Positions 23,960-35,113 of a DNA stretch of 64,000 bases are shown here, in pieces (within the stretch, counting starts at the first letter, position 1; each line of letters starts with the position of its first letter). The notes under the pieces are model-generated. The model did not search any database. It was not told where the DNA came from and worked only from the letters and a program-made list of their open reading frames with translations. Both the position numbers and the translations under genes were made by a program. Origin of the DNA: Capitulum mitella. Its lineage: Eukaryota; Arthropoda; Thecostraca; Pollicipedomorpha; Pollicipedidae. The stretch spans positions 27,053,201 through 27,117,200 of the forward strand of contig CP099846.1 in NCBI GenBank assembly GCA_030062745.1, written 5' to 3'.

Positions 23960-24725
23960 CACTGCCGTCAGAATCGGCGATGAATTACTCAGAACGGGTA
24001 GAAAATGGCGGAAGTGGCTTGCGCAGTTGCGAGTAATATCAAGAAGTCCAAAGGCTTTCATGAAACTTCATATACTGGAATAAACAGTGATAATAACAAC
24101 AGTAATGATAAAACAATGATGATAATAATAAATGAAGCCCCGCCGTAATGTGTGCATTGTTAACTACTGAATTTCTCCAAAATTTAAGCATGAGAAACCA
24201 TCACAAAATCCATTATGATTAAGGGATAGTACATGGAAAGGCATGTGCTGTAAAAATAAAGAAACGCCAAAATTAATTCCCGTTCATTTCACACCGCATT
24301 CGCCTACGGCGCACGGTGGCACTCGGCGCAAACATGGCCGTGTCTTTAACTCAATGTTTCGGCGTATATATTAAATGAATCAGAGAATTTAGGCGTGTAT
24401 CGTGATCGGTGGACTTGTACCTGCTCATTGGTGTCTTTACTTGGTGCTTGGTACTTGGTATTACTCACAGCCCTTGAGATCCAGGCCGCTTCTCAGTTTC
24501 ATGCTGTGAGACTGCGACAAAAAATATTTAAGCCGTAAATGGCTTTCGTATATTCAAAAATAAAAACGAGGCCAGTTTCGAGTTCTTGTTGTTACGAGCT
24601 TTCCAACAAAGTGCCATTTTTATCGTGCGACCAGCCGTTCGTAAGTTAGAGCGGTGTGGTCAACCGCCGCCCCCCTCCCCCCGTCGAGCATGGTCAACGC
24701 CAACTGCCAGTCGGGCGCGGGTTAA
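23960..24725 (+). repeat. TTAA-family element, copy 1
   Basis: The right end is GCGCGGGTTAA (TTAA at 24722-24725). Blocks AATTACTCAGAA, GTGTCTTTAACTCAA, TTTCGGCGTATATATT, CACAGCCCTTGAGAT and CGAGCTTTCCAAC recur in the same order at 55480-56168 with moderate divergence, and the last blocks again at 60200-60363. No coding sequence. The left border is unclear. Confidence 0.65.
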
Positions 24726-25484
24726 GATGACCCTCTGGTGAGGCCATCGAAGATCTACTTTGACTTGTCTGGACGTTCAACATACAGGACACTATCAGCC
24801 ACCTTGCACACAGGACCAGCATATTGATCAATGCCGAAAATTAAAAAGACGCCCAAATTGCAAATCATTATCTTCTTTAAGACGCCATTTTAACACTTTA
24901 GGTTACCTCGGCCAAAAGCAATCCAAGTGTGCAAAACTGATGACCCGAGGGATACTGGAAACTTGACGACGTTTGCTTGCGGAGTTATGCGGCAGGGAAA
25001 CTGGAGGGGACCTCTGACGTCTGCTCTCATCAAGTTGCGGGTTAATACCGACTCAAATGCTGTTTAAAATGCGGATGGCTCGGCAGCAGGTGATTTTTTA
25101 TGTGCGTTACTGGAACGACGAAAGCCGCTGCGTGCGTATGTCGTGTTTGCGACTGTTTTTACCCATGTGCTTTGTTGACCTTGACGGGGATCTGACCCTC
25201 ACCGGACATTAAGATTTTCGCCCACGGGCTACCGGGGAAGGTATTTATCACCCCACAGCCCATACTCCCCGAATAATGACAGAACTAAAGGCAAACCATA
25301 GAGTTACACGGTCGGTTGAGGGTGAAATTCGAAGCTATGTATCGCACGCAGACCTGTGTACCCGCTTACTATCAGCATTGTCCCAACTCACAAGCAAAAG
25401 ATAATTTCAAATCATATTACTGTTCACGCAACGACGCACTCGCGCAGTGAAAGAAATCTGCATGTTACGAAAAATTTTCGCAGC
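24726..25484. other. Gene-free stretch
   Basis: Possibly the body or tail of the SINE-like element whose head is at 25485-25556 on the minus strand. No coding signal. Confidence 0.25.
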
Positions 25485-25556
25485 CGGCAGGGCTCGAATC
25501 CGCTCTGTCGGATTCACAGACATTTGCCCTAACCACCCGGCTACGCCCGCCAGCGA
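25485..25556 (-). repeat. tRNA-derived SINE head
   Basis: On the minus strand the A-box region GTAGCCGGGTGGTTAGGGC and the B-box region GGATTCGAGCCC lie at tRNA-like spacing. The acceptor and anticodon stems pair poorly, so this is unlikely to be a working tRNA gene. It most resembles the head of a tRNA-derived SINE extending leftward on the plus map. Confidence 0.4.
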
Positions 25557-25599
25557 GAAGATGCTGTCTGAAATGGGATCAGTCAGTTAACTGCATATA

Positions 25600-26720
25600 T
25601 CGCCAGGCCTGAATGCACACGTCCAGCTCAACTACTGCCATGGGGAAGCAGCCACATGTATCAAATGCCGCGTATTCCGTGCTCCTGCCGGCCAATTTTC
25701 AGCGTACCAGGAGTAGTAGCTTTGCGGAAATGGAGGAGGGTGTTGATCGCTTAGGCATGTTGCGCCTCACGTGCAAGCTGCACCCCCGTTTCGGCCTGAA
25801 TCCATCGACATCGATCGCCCAGCTGCCCGTCTGTCTTTGAAAGCTATCATCGCAACAAAGTAGGCCGTCTGCGTCCCGGCAATCGACCCATAAGAAATAA
25901 AGTTTGGGGGGAGGCGCACGCACGCTGCACGTGACCCGTTGCACCCTGCCCCGTCATATAAGGTGCTGGTATTGGTCTATCTACCCCCAAAATTTCAGCC
26001 GCCTAAGTCACTGCTGATGGCACTCGGGGTGCTCAGAATCCAAATCGAAATATGTGCCTGTGGATCGCCACGAGGACTGAACGTGGGTGCCGACCACACA
26101 GGCATACACCCACAGGTGGAGCTCTTGTTGTCGCCAAGTCTTGAATTAAAAACACCCGCCGTTTGACCTGTACTGACTTTGATTTGCAGCCAACCATAAA
26201 ATTCGGCGCCTCCAGCATCAACGGTTCCCAGTCCAAAGGCCTGGATGGCAAAGGGTACATTCGTCAGCACATTCGTCCTGCACACACCAGGTCAATGCTG
26301 ACATGCAAAATAGCCATATGTATCGAATGCCACGTATCACGTGCTCCTGTTCGCCAATTTTCAGCACCCCAGCCTTAAACGTTTTGTGGCTATGAAGGAG
26401 GTGAGCTTATCGCTTAGTCACCTCACTCTTGCAAGCTGTACCCCCGTTTCGGCCTGAATCCATGGACAATGACCGCCCAGCTGCCTGTCCGCCTTTCCAA
26501 GCTGCGTCACACCGAACTGCGCCGTTTGTGTCCCACCTGTTCTTGTGATTAATGGAATTCTGCAGAGGTACGGCTCGCGCCGCGTGGCACGTGCTGCACG
26601 CCACGAATCGCTTTGAAAAGTGCACCATAATCTTTCCGCCGAGTCAGTGCACCCGATGGTGCCACTTGGGTCTCGATGGGCTGGCGCGTTCGGGCGCTAG
26701 AGGCTCCGAAACTTAAACAC
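25600..26720 (-). repeat. Dispersed repeat R1, copy B with internal tandem duplication
   Basis: An inverted copy of the repeat at 13980-14450. The block containing CCCCCGTTTCGGCCTGAATCC occurs twice, at 25613-25890 and 26290-26540, so part of the element is duplicated in tandem. It ends in a (CA)n tract at 26717-26758. Frames across it carry no known domain. Confidence 0.6.
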
Positions 26721-26930
26721 ACACACAAACACACACACACACACGCACACACACACACTGACTAATACACAAACACCTCGATCTGAGCTCTTCCGAGTGG
26801 CCGCCATGTATGCAATCCCACTCGCTAAAAGCATGTAAAGCATAAGAAAAGCACTAAAATGCACACAAGGCAAAATTTCTCAGTTTTTTCAAAATTTCAA
26901 AATCTTTCGATTTTGGATGACGAAACAAAA

Positions 26931-27011
<81 letters not shown>

Positions 27012-27468
27012 AACGAAAAAAGAGCAGATATGTATGTGTGTGTTTTTGTTTTGTCATCTAAAATAGAAAAAGGTAAAAGCGTACCATGCACGCCTTTAGT
27101 GAGTGAGATTGCATACATGGCGGTAACTTGGAAAAGTTCAGATTGAGATGTTTGTGTATTAGTGTGTGTGCGTGCGTGTGTGTGTTTGTGTGTGTGTTTA
27201 GGTTTCGGAGCCTCTAGCGCCCGAACGCGCCAGCCCATCGCGACCCAAGTGGCACCATCGGGTGCACTGACTCGGCGGAAAGATTATGGTGCACGTTTCA
27301 AAGCGATTTGAAGCGTGTGGCACGTGCCACACGGCGCGAGCCGGACCTCTGCAGATTCAATTAATCAAAGGAACAGGTGAGACGCAGACGGCGCAGTTCG
27401 GTGTGACGCAGCTTGGAAAGGCGGACAGGCAGCTGGGCGATCATTGTCCATGGATTCAGGCCGAATAT
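26443..27468. repeat. 1-kb imperfect palindrome centred on an (AT)n tract
   Basis: The left arm 26443-26830 and the right arm 27083-27468 are inverted copies. Paired landmarks include GTTTCGGAGCCTCTAGCGCC, the GTGGCACGTGC block and ACTAATACACAAACA. The centre is a (CA)n(AT)n run at about 26928-27012. It appears to be two R1 copies head to head, meeting at their CA/TG ends. Confidence 0.65.
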
Positions 27469-27474
27469 ATTACA

Positions 27475-28180
27475 TGTATATACATGTATACATACATGTA
27501 TATGTACATATGAAGACCTCTCAAAAACTTGGCTTGGCTCCACCCCTGAGCAAAATGACATCATGGAAATCTGGCATGATACGTAGGAAGAATGGGTAGG
27601 AAACTCACCAGCTTTCGTAAAGCCATTTCAAGGACCCTGAAAATCGCGAGCAAAAAAGAAAAACGGAGGGGGATTCTGAAGCGGGAATAGGATAGAACGG
27701 AAGTAGAACTGAAAATAATGGACTAAACGATTTGGAATTACTGCCCAGAATCTTATTTCCCTGCACATCCTGGTCAGACTTTACAAAAGAGCAATTTTTT
27801 ACCGTCTCCAATGACGACATTGTTCTAAATTCACTGCCGATTTTATCCCTTTCGTCAGCTATTTCTTAGCAGGACCTCACAGTCTCTTTCATAGTAATGA
27901 GGCGCTTTTCCTGAATCCACACATAGACTCTCATTAATTATTTTTGAAATATTTCCTAGTGAGCAACTGCCTCATGGTTCAGAACAGCTTCGCACAACTG
28001 ACGCTTTGAGGCAAACCATTCAGCATGATCATGCTATCCAATTTATCCCGTGTAATAGGCTAATATTAATCGGTTCTCTCCAATCAGATGGTGTATCATG
28101 TGCGCCTTGCATCTTTCTGTATTCGAGTCACAGCCGCCACGACGGTTTTCGAAGCGAAATTATCGAGAAGCAAATGCATA
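27475..28180. other. Gene-free stretch
   Basis: It starts with a short ATGTATATAC-type tract (27470-27510). Otherwise no feature. Confidence 0.3.
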
Positions 28181-28275
28181 TGCCAGATAGTAGAATAAAA
28201 CTCTTCGTGCATCAGATACAGCGCAAAGAAACGTCCGTTAAGTACATGGTTTCAATGCACGTGAATAAAGAAGCC
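28181..28275 (+). repeat. Empty-site paralogue of the fold-back insertion site
   Basis: AGATAGTAGAATAAAA followed by a short spacer and CATCAGATACAGCGCAAAG. The same sequence is found split around the 6.7-kb element: AGATAGTAAAATAAAA at 28385-28399 and GTATCAGATACAGCACAAAG from about 35119. It therefore shows what the target looked like before insertion, with a single TAAAA (28196-28200). Confidence 0.6.
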
Positions 28276-28594
28276 CCAAAAAAGCAGAGGTTCCCAAAAG
28301 TATATGCCAGACATCCGCATGTTATACGCATATATAGTATATGCATGTCCTATGTACACGCAATATTTGCAGAAGGATACGTCAGATAGTAAAATAAAAT
28401 GATGTGTGTCAAGACAGCCCACGGTCAGCCCACGCTCAGCCCATAAAAGCGACCCCTCCAAAAGCGGCCAAAATGCACCATATGATGCATCTCGACGAGC
28501 TGAACACGATGGTGCAATTTAATGTTGGGTGCATCCAATACCTTAGCCTGCAGAGCCAATTATCAATCAAGGGGAGAGAGTTTCTCACTAATAT

Positions 28595-30475
28595 TCACAG
28601 CCGACTGCATATAGTCGAGTAGCATCTCAAACGACTCCCCGTGTCAAGCCGAGCTCAAAACTACCTGTTATGTATCAATATCTTTTCAACTTTTTGAGAA
28701 ACATGCATCCAGAACCGGTTTTTCACCTAATGCTTTATTTCCCATAGGCTTTAACATTGAGGGCAACGGTCGTGAATTGGCCGGCACCTACGATTTTTCT
28801 AATTTTTTGTGTATGGGTACCCTGACCAGGAACACACTGCCTGTCAGTGAAATTTGCCGGGTGCATTGATATTCTCACCGATTACAAGGGGTGAGAATTT
28901 CTCACTAAAATTCACAACCGACTGCATATAGTCGAGTAGCATCTCAAACGACTCCCCGTGTCAAGCCGAGCTCAAAACTACCTCTTATGTATCAATATCT
29001 TTTCAACTTTTTGAGAAACATGCATCCAGAACCGGTTTTTCACCTAATGCTTTATTTCCCATAGGCTTTAACATTGAGGGCAACGGTCGTGAATTGGCCG
29101 GCACCTACGATTTTTCTTATTTTTTGTGTATGGGTACCCTGACCAGGAGCACACTGCATGTCAGTGAAATTTGCCGGGTGCATTGATATTCTCACCGATT
29201 ACAAGGGGTGAGAATTTCTCACCGAAATTCACAACCGACTGCATATAGTCGAGTAGCATCTCAAACGACTCCCCGTGTCAAGCCGAGCTCAAAACTGCCT
29301 CTTGTTTATCAATATCTTTTCAACTTTTTGAGAAACATGCATCCAGAACCGGTTTTTCACCTAATGCTTTATTTCCCATAGGCTTTAACATTGAGGGCAA
29401 CGGTCGTGAATTGGCCGGCACCTACGATTTTTCTAATTTTTTGTGTATGGGTACCCTGACCAGGAACACACTGCCTGTCAGTGAAATTTGCCGGGTGCAT
29501 TGATATTCTCACCGATTACAAGGGGTGAGAATTTCTCACCGAAATTCACAACCGACTGCATATAGTCGAGTAGCATCTCAAACGACTCCCCGTGTCAAGC
29601 CGAGCTCAAAACTGCCTCTTGTTTATCAATATCTTTTCAACTTTTTGAGAAACATGCATCCAGAACCGGTTTTTCACCTAATGCTTTATTTCCCATAGGC
29701 TTTAACATTGAGGGCAACGGTCGTGAATTGGCCGGCACCTGCGATTTTTCTAATTTTTTGTTTATGGGTACCCTGACCAGGAACACACTGCCTGGCAGTG
29801 AAATTTGCCGGGTGCATTGATATTCTCACCGATTACAAGGGGTGAGAATTTCTCACCGAAATTCACAACCGACTGCATATAGTCGAATAGCATCTCAAAC
29901 GACTCCCCGTGTCAAGCCGAGCTCAAAACTACCTCTTGTTTATCAATATCTTTTCAACTTTTTGAGAAACATGCATCCAGAACCGGTTTTTCACCTAATG
30001 CTTTATTTCCCATAGGCTTTAACATTGAGGGCAACGGTCGTGAATTGGCCGGCACCTACGATTTTTCTAATTTTTTGTGTATGGGTACCCTGACCAGGAA
30101 CACACTGCCTGTCAGTGAAATTTGCCGGGTGCATTGATATTCTCACCGATTACAAGGGGTGAGAATTTCTCACCGAAATTCACAACCGACTGCATATAGT
30201 CGAGTAGCATCTCAAACGACTCCCCGTGTCAAGCCGAGCTCAAAACTGCCTCTTGTTTATCAATATCTTTTCAACTTTTTGAGAAACATGCATCCAGAAC
30301 CGGTTTTTCACCTAATGCTTTATTTCCCATAGGCTTTAACATTGAGGGCAACGGTCGTGAATTGGCCGGCACCTACGATTTTTCTAATTTTTCGTGTATG
30401 GGTATCCTGACCAGGAACACACTGCCTGGCAGTGAAATTTGCCGGGTGCATTGACATTCTCATTAATTACAAGGG
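28595..30475 (+). repeat. 317-bp satellite array, left arm
   Basis: The anchor TAGTCGAGTAGCATC falls at 28612, 28929, 29246, 29563, 29880 (one base changed) and 30197, exactly 317 bases apart. Units differ by only a few bases and contain no long open frame. A seventh, strongly diverged unit follows at about 30476-30770. Confidence 0.9.
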
Positions 30476-30770
30476 GTGGGAGTTTCTCCCGAAAACTCTG
30501 ATCGCTGTAAACGCTGTCAAACTCTCCGTGTGATGTTCAGCTCAAAACTATCTTTAGTTAATTTCTATTTTCTCGAGTTTTGTGTAACATGCATATCTAT
30601 TTGTTTTTTTCCACGTAATGGTGTATTTCCTGTAGGGTTTGTTAGCCATGTGTCCCCTTGTTGTGGGGGCATCGCGCGTGATTTGTCTGACTCCTAGGAT
30701 GTGCCTCTTTTTGTTATATAGGCGACTACTTGTCCGATTTATCAAAGAAAAACGTGTGTTTCGGTTAATT
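30476..30770 (+). repeat. Diverged innermost satellite unit
   Basis: It keeps landmarks of the 317-bp unit (GGGTGGGAGTTTCTC, AGCTCAAAACTATC, AACATGCAT, GTATTTCC) with many substitutions, unlike the near-identical outer units. Confidence 0.6.
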
Positions 30771-30789
30771 CTCATCACCTGAAATACTA

Positions 30790-33700
30790 ACTCGAAAACA
30801 TACGTATATTTATCTGGAAAACAATTGCATCTTTATACACCTGAAGCGAGGAATTACAATCTCACAGGGATCAAATGCTCGCGATAATATCATCCCTTTA
30901 GAACGACTATTGGGACAGGGTTCTGTAGCGCAAAATCGTTGGTCAAAATCCTGTAGGGCATCGGTACCATTACGGGTGATATTTAGATTTTTATCAGCCG
31001 TTCTCAACGTTCAATGTGAAACAAAGTGATGCATACAGCACAACACGCATGATGTAGAGCCAGTTGTTTCGCTGCTTGTTGTTGTTTATCGGTGTTTTCG
31101 GGCGCGCCGACTTCTGAGGTTAGTGTGCGCTTATAACGAGGTTGCTTTGCCTCACTAGTGAGGTGTGTAAAAAACATCGAAGTCAGCGTCTTTAAGAAAT
31201 AGAAAGAGCTGTTTCGATTCAAGAAAGCGCGAGTTGTCTCCAAGTACATCGCAGAGCGTCAGAGACGAAGCGTGCTGTCCGAAGTGAAGTCAACGTTTTT
31301 CAGCCAAGTATGGACACGAAAGGACCACGTGGTTAACAGTGAGGAAGGCACCACATCGATGGCAGAGAGGCCTACCAGCCCTAAGCAACAGATAACCATG
31401 GGTCGTATAAGTGACCGATACGCAGTCTGCACAGTGTTATTTCCTCTCGTCTCGCCTTGCGAGAGCAGGATAATCATGAACCAGGCTTGGGTTTTACCAT
31501 TGTGAGTTTATTGCCATCTGTGTCATCCCAAGAGCGCTGCCACTTGTTGTACAGGAAGTTCCTAATTGCCGGATAAAAGTCTCTGGCAAGATTGGCAGAG
31601 AACGTGTACATAGTGTCAGCGCTGCTCGCCTGGCAGCGGCATCGGTCAACTCGTTGTCCGTAATTCCGACGTGACTGGGTATCCAGCACAGGATGATTTT
31701 ATTCCCAGTCCGATCCAGTTGTGTCAGACGTAGTAAAATGTCCTCTAGAAGGAAACATGCTGAATACAAAGATCTAAGAGCAAAAAGGCTTCTAAGGGAA
31801 TCCGTTAAAATCAGGTATAGTGATTCCTCACCAACTTCGATGAAACATAACGCCTTGGTGATTGCTATCAATTCCGATGTAAAAACAGACGCGTGTGCAG
31901 GCAACAAGAACGATCGGGTGACAGAACCGCACACAAACGCACAACGAACACCACCGGCGGTCTCAGATCCGTCCATGTACGTCAGTGTGTATCCGCCATA
32001 TGACGCCATGCGCTCCAGCGCCCTGGATCCCATTATATTTGGCATGGCTTCATTCTTTCTAATTTCTGCAAGCAAGGTGTCTGTTGAAGGTGACGTCAAA
32101 TGCCAGGGAGGAGAAGGCAGATGGCTTATTCGTTTCACCCCTCGAAGAGGAATTTCGCACTCCTGCAACAGAGCTCGCATTCGGAAGCCGAAAGGCGGAG
32201 TGCGCTGCTGCGATCCACCGCGAAGGAAGCTCACAGTGGACCGTGAAAAACCTGCGTCATACGTCGGGTGTAACGGGAATTGTCGCAGCTTCAGGGGATA
32301 GCGCATGCCGAGCATTTTCCTCCTCGTCGACAGTGGCGACTCGTGTGACTCTGCCATAAGGCTAACAGTGGGTGATGTGCGGAAGGCCCCTGTGATGATG
32401 CGGAGGGCGGAGTGATGGATGGTGTCTAGAATGCACTTGCTGGATCACATGCGCTGTCATACACAAAACATGCATCATCTAGCTTGGAGCGGACGAGAGA
32501 ACGATATCACAGCATTGTGCGTGACACACATTTTAATATGTTCAGAGACTTAAAACAGCGATCGCTTAAAGTTTCCAGATGTGCATTATACGTAATGCGG
32601 CGGTCAAAATATACCCCGAGATATCTAGCCACAGACTCTGTTGGAATGCACTGTCCATACAAAAGGAGAGTCATTTCACCGTATCGCCAGCGACGAAGAA
32701 GATGCATGGCTACGGTCTTATTTTTTGAAAAACTGAACCCATTCATGGTGCTCCACCTCTCCACGCGGTCCACAGCCAGCTGGAGATGCCGTTCCATTGA
32801 TGGTGCTCTTACTGCACTCGTCCAAATGGTAAAAACATCAACAAAAAGAGCACGGCCAACAGACTGGGGGAGCACATCACCGATGTCGTTTATCATAACT
32901 GCGAATAACGCTGCACTTAACACACCGCCTTGGGGTACAACGTTTATTTGTGGGAACTTTTCGGAGAGTGTGTTTCCAACACGGACACGGAAAAAACGGT
33001 CAGCTAAAAAGCGTCGAAGAAAAGTACTCATACGACCACGTTTACCATATCTAAACAGCTTTACAAGAATACCATGAAACCAAGTGGCGTCGTAGGCGCC
33101 CTCAGTGTCAAAGAAGACTGTGCCTATATGCCTGATCGCTTTAAAAACCGGTACGAATCATAGTGTCTAGAGCTATAAGATGGTCCACTGTGTCCGGTTC
33201 TTTCTAAAACCGCACTGCGCGTTAGTAAAAAACGTGATGCTGTTCAAAAAAAGGTCAATCGTGCGTTCACCATCTTTTCCATCAGTTTACAAAATGATGA
33301 CGTAAGAGAAATGGGTCTGTAGTGAAGAGGATCTAATCCACTTTTGCCTGGTTTCAGAAGTGAAACTATCACAGCTTCTCGCCAAACAGCTGGGAATTCA
33401 TCTCTTAACCACAATGAGTTAAAATCCACCAAAAGCACGCGAAGTATGCAGGGCGGCAGATGTCTGAGCATGTCGTTGCGTATGGTATCAGGGCCTTCTG
33501 ACACACTGCGAAGCTTGACAATTGCCGATTCCAACTCCATCAAAGTGAATGGCTCATTGTATGCCTGCGATTCACTCGTGGAAAAATCTATCACTGTTTG
33601 CTCACATCGTGCTCTGTGCCGTAAGAACTGTGGGTTCGTGTTACCACCTTTGCTACGGTGTGACAAGGCTTGTGCAATCTCGTTAGCCACATCCAATGGC

Positions 33701-33940
33701 TGCGTCACAGTCTGGCCGTCTAAACGTAGCACAGGAAGCGGCACGGATGAAAACTGCCCAGAAACACACTTGTTCCGCGCCCAGATCTGCGAAGTTGGCG
33801 TAAATCGGTTGAGCGTGTTACCTACGCACGCCAGGAAATACGTTTCGCTTCCCTTATCGTGCGCTGAGCTAAAGCTCTCCCCTTCTTGAAGGCTATCAGG
33901 TTCTCCATGCGACTCCTGACGTCAAAAGCACGGAATGGGC
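30790..33940 (-). pseudogene. Jockey/I-type LINE with reverse transcriptase, RNase H and zinc finger, inactivated
   Basis: On the minus strand, 33900-33244 encodes the start of the reverse transcriptase (SEGPDTIRNDMLRHLP, YRPISLTSSFCKLMEKMV). After stops at 33240-33040 the palm continues (QGGVLSAALFAVMINDIGD). The catalytic box reads FVDV, where F/Y-x-D-D is needed, so the second Asp is lost. The RNase H domain at about 32000-31600 keeps its acidic residues (YMDGSE, SELIAI, LTDSL, SHVGITDNELTD). A C-terminal CHRCGAFLTVNHVVLSCP knuckle lies near 31380-31310. Several frameshifts and stops confirm decay. The 5' end stops exactly where satellite sequence begins at 33941. The 3' border is approximate. 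Confidence 0.8.
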
Positions 33941-34920
33941 GTCGGTTGTGAATTTTAGTGAGAAATTCTCACCCCTTGTAATCGGTGAGAATATCAATGC
34001 ACCCGGCAAATTTCACTGACAGGCAGTGTGTTCCTGGTCAGGGTACCCATACACAAAAAATTAGAAAAATCGTAGGTGCCGGCCAATTCACGACCGTTGC
34101 CCTCAATGTTAAAGCCTATGGGAAATAAAGCATTAGGTGAAAAACCAGTCCTGGATGCATGTTTCTCAAAAAGTTGAAAAGATATTGATACATAAGAGGT
34201 AGTTTTGAGCTCGGCTTGACACGGGGAGTCGTTTGAGATGCTACTCGACTATATGCAGTCGGTTGTGAATTTTAGTGAGAAATTCTCACCCCTTGTAATC
34301 GGTGAGAATATCAATGCACCCGGCAAATTTCACTGACAGGCAGTGTGTTCCTGGTCAGGGTACCCATAAACAAAAAATTAGAAAAATCGTAGGTGCCGGC
34401 CAATTCACGACCGTTGCCCTCAATGTTAAAGCCTATGGGAAATAAAGCATTAGGTGAAAAACCGGTTCTGGATGCATGTTTCTCAAAAAGTTGAAAAGAT
34501 ATTGATAAACAAGAGGTAGTTTTGAGCTCGGCTTGACACGGGGAGTCGTTTGAGATGCTACTCGACTATATGCAGTCGGTTGTGAATTTTAGTGAGAAAT
34601 TCTCACCCCTTGTAATCGGTGAAAATATCAATGCACCCGGCAAATTTCACTGCCAGGCAGTGTGTTCCTGGTCAGGGTACCCATACACAAAAAATTAGAA
34701 AAATCGTAGGTGCCGGCCAATTCACGACCGTTGCCCTCAATGTTAAAGCCTATGGGAAATAAAGCATTAGGTGAAAAACCGGTTCTGGATGCATGTTTCT
34801 CAAAAAGTTGAAAAGATATTGATAAACAAGAGGTAGTTTTGAGCTCGGCTTGACACGGGGAGTCGTTTGAGATGCTACTCGACTATATGCAGTCGGCTGT
34901 GAATATTAGTGAGAAACTCT
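33941..34920 (-). repeat. 317-bp satellite array, right arm (inverted)
   Basis: The inverted anchor CTCGACTATATGCAGTCGG occurs at 34244, 34561 and 34878, again 317 bases apart. Units match the left arm closely. Confidence 0.9.
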
Positions 34921-35113
34921 CACCCCTTGATTGATAATTGGCTCTGCAGGCTAAGGTATTGGATGCACCCAACATTAAATTGCACCATCGTGTTCAGCTC
35001 GTCGAGATGCATCATATGGTGCATTTTGGCCGCTTTTGGAGGGGTCGCTTTTATGGGCTGAGCGTGGGCTGAGCGTGGGCTGACCGTGGGCTGTCTTGAC
35101 ACACATCATAAAA

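Larger units (their letters stand above)
28400..35108. mobile_element. 6.7-kb fold-back element with satellite-built inverted arms
   Basis: The ends are inverted copies starting TGATGTGTGTCAAGACAGCC. The outer 190 bp or so are nearly identical at both ends; the right end has one extra 11-bp AGCCCACGCTC-type unit. Next to these ends are 317-bp tandem units, six on the left and three on the right, inverted relative to each other. The flanks carry TAAAA at 28395-28399 and 35109-35113, a likely 5-bp target duplication. The centre (about 30790-33940) is a decayed LINE. No transposase was found. The plan resembles the Foldback and Galileo elements of Drosophila, whose arms are also tandem repeats, but I cannot assign a superfamily. 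Confidence 0.7.

Noticed and set aside
25485-25556. Functional tRNA gene on the minus strand
   Set aside because: A and B boxes are recognisable, but acceptor and anticodon stems do not pair properly.
26854-27238. Frames encoding poly-IY and poly-TH
   Set aside because: Translations of AT and CA microsatellites.
28595-34920. CRISPR-like regular repeats
   Set aside because: 317-bp contiguous satellite units without spacers in a eukaryotic genome.
28404-35102. Open frames of 72 and 60 codons repeated at both ends of the fold-back element
   Set aside because: The same peptide appears because the termini are inverted repeats. It has no promoter context or known motif, so it is not called a gene.
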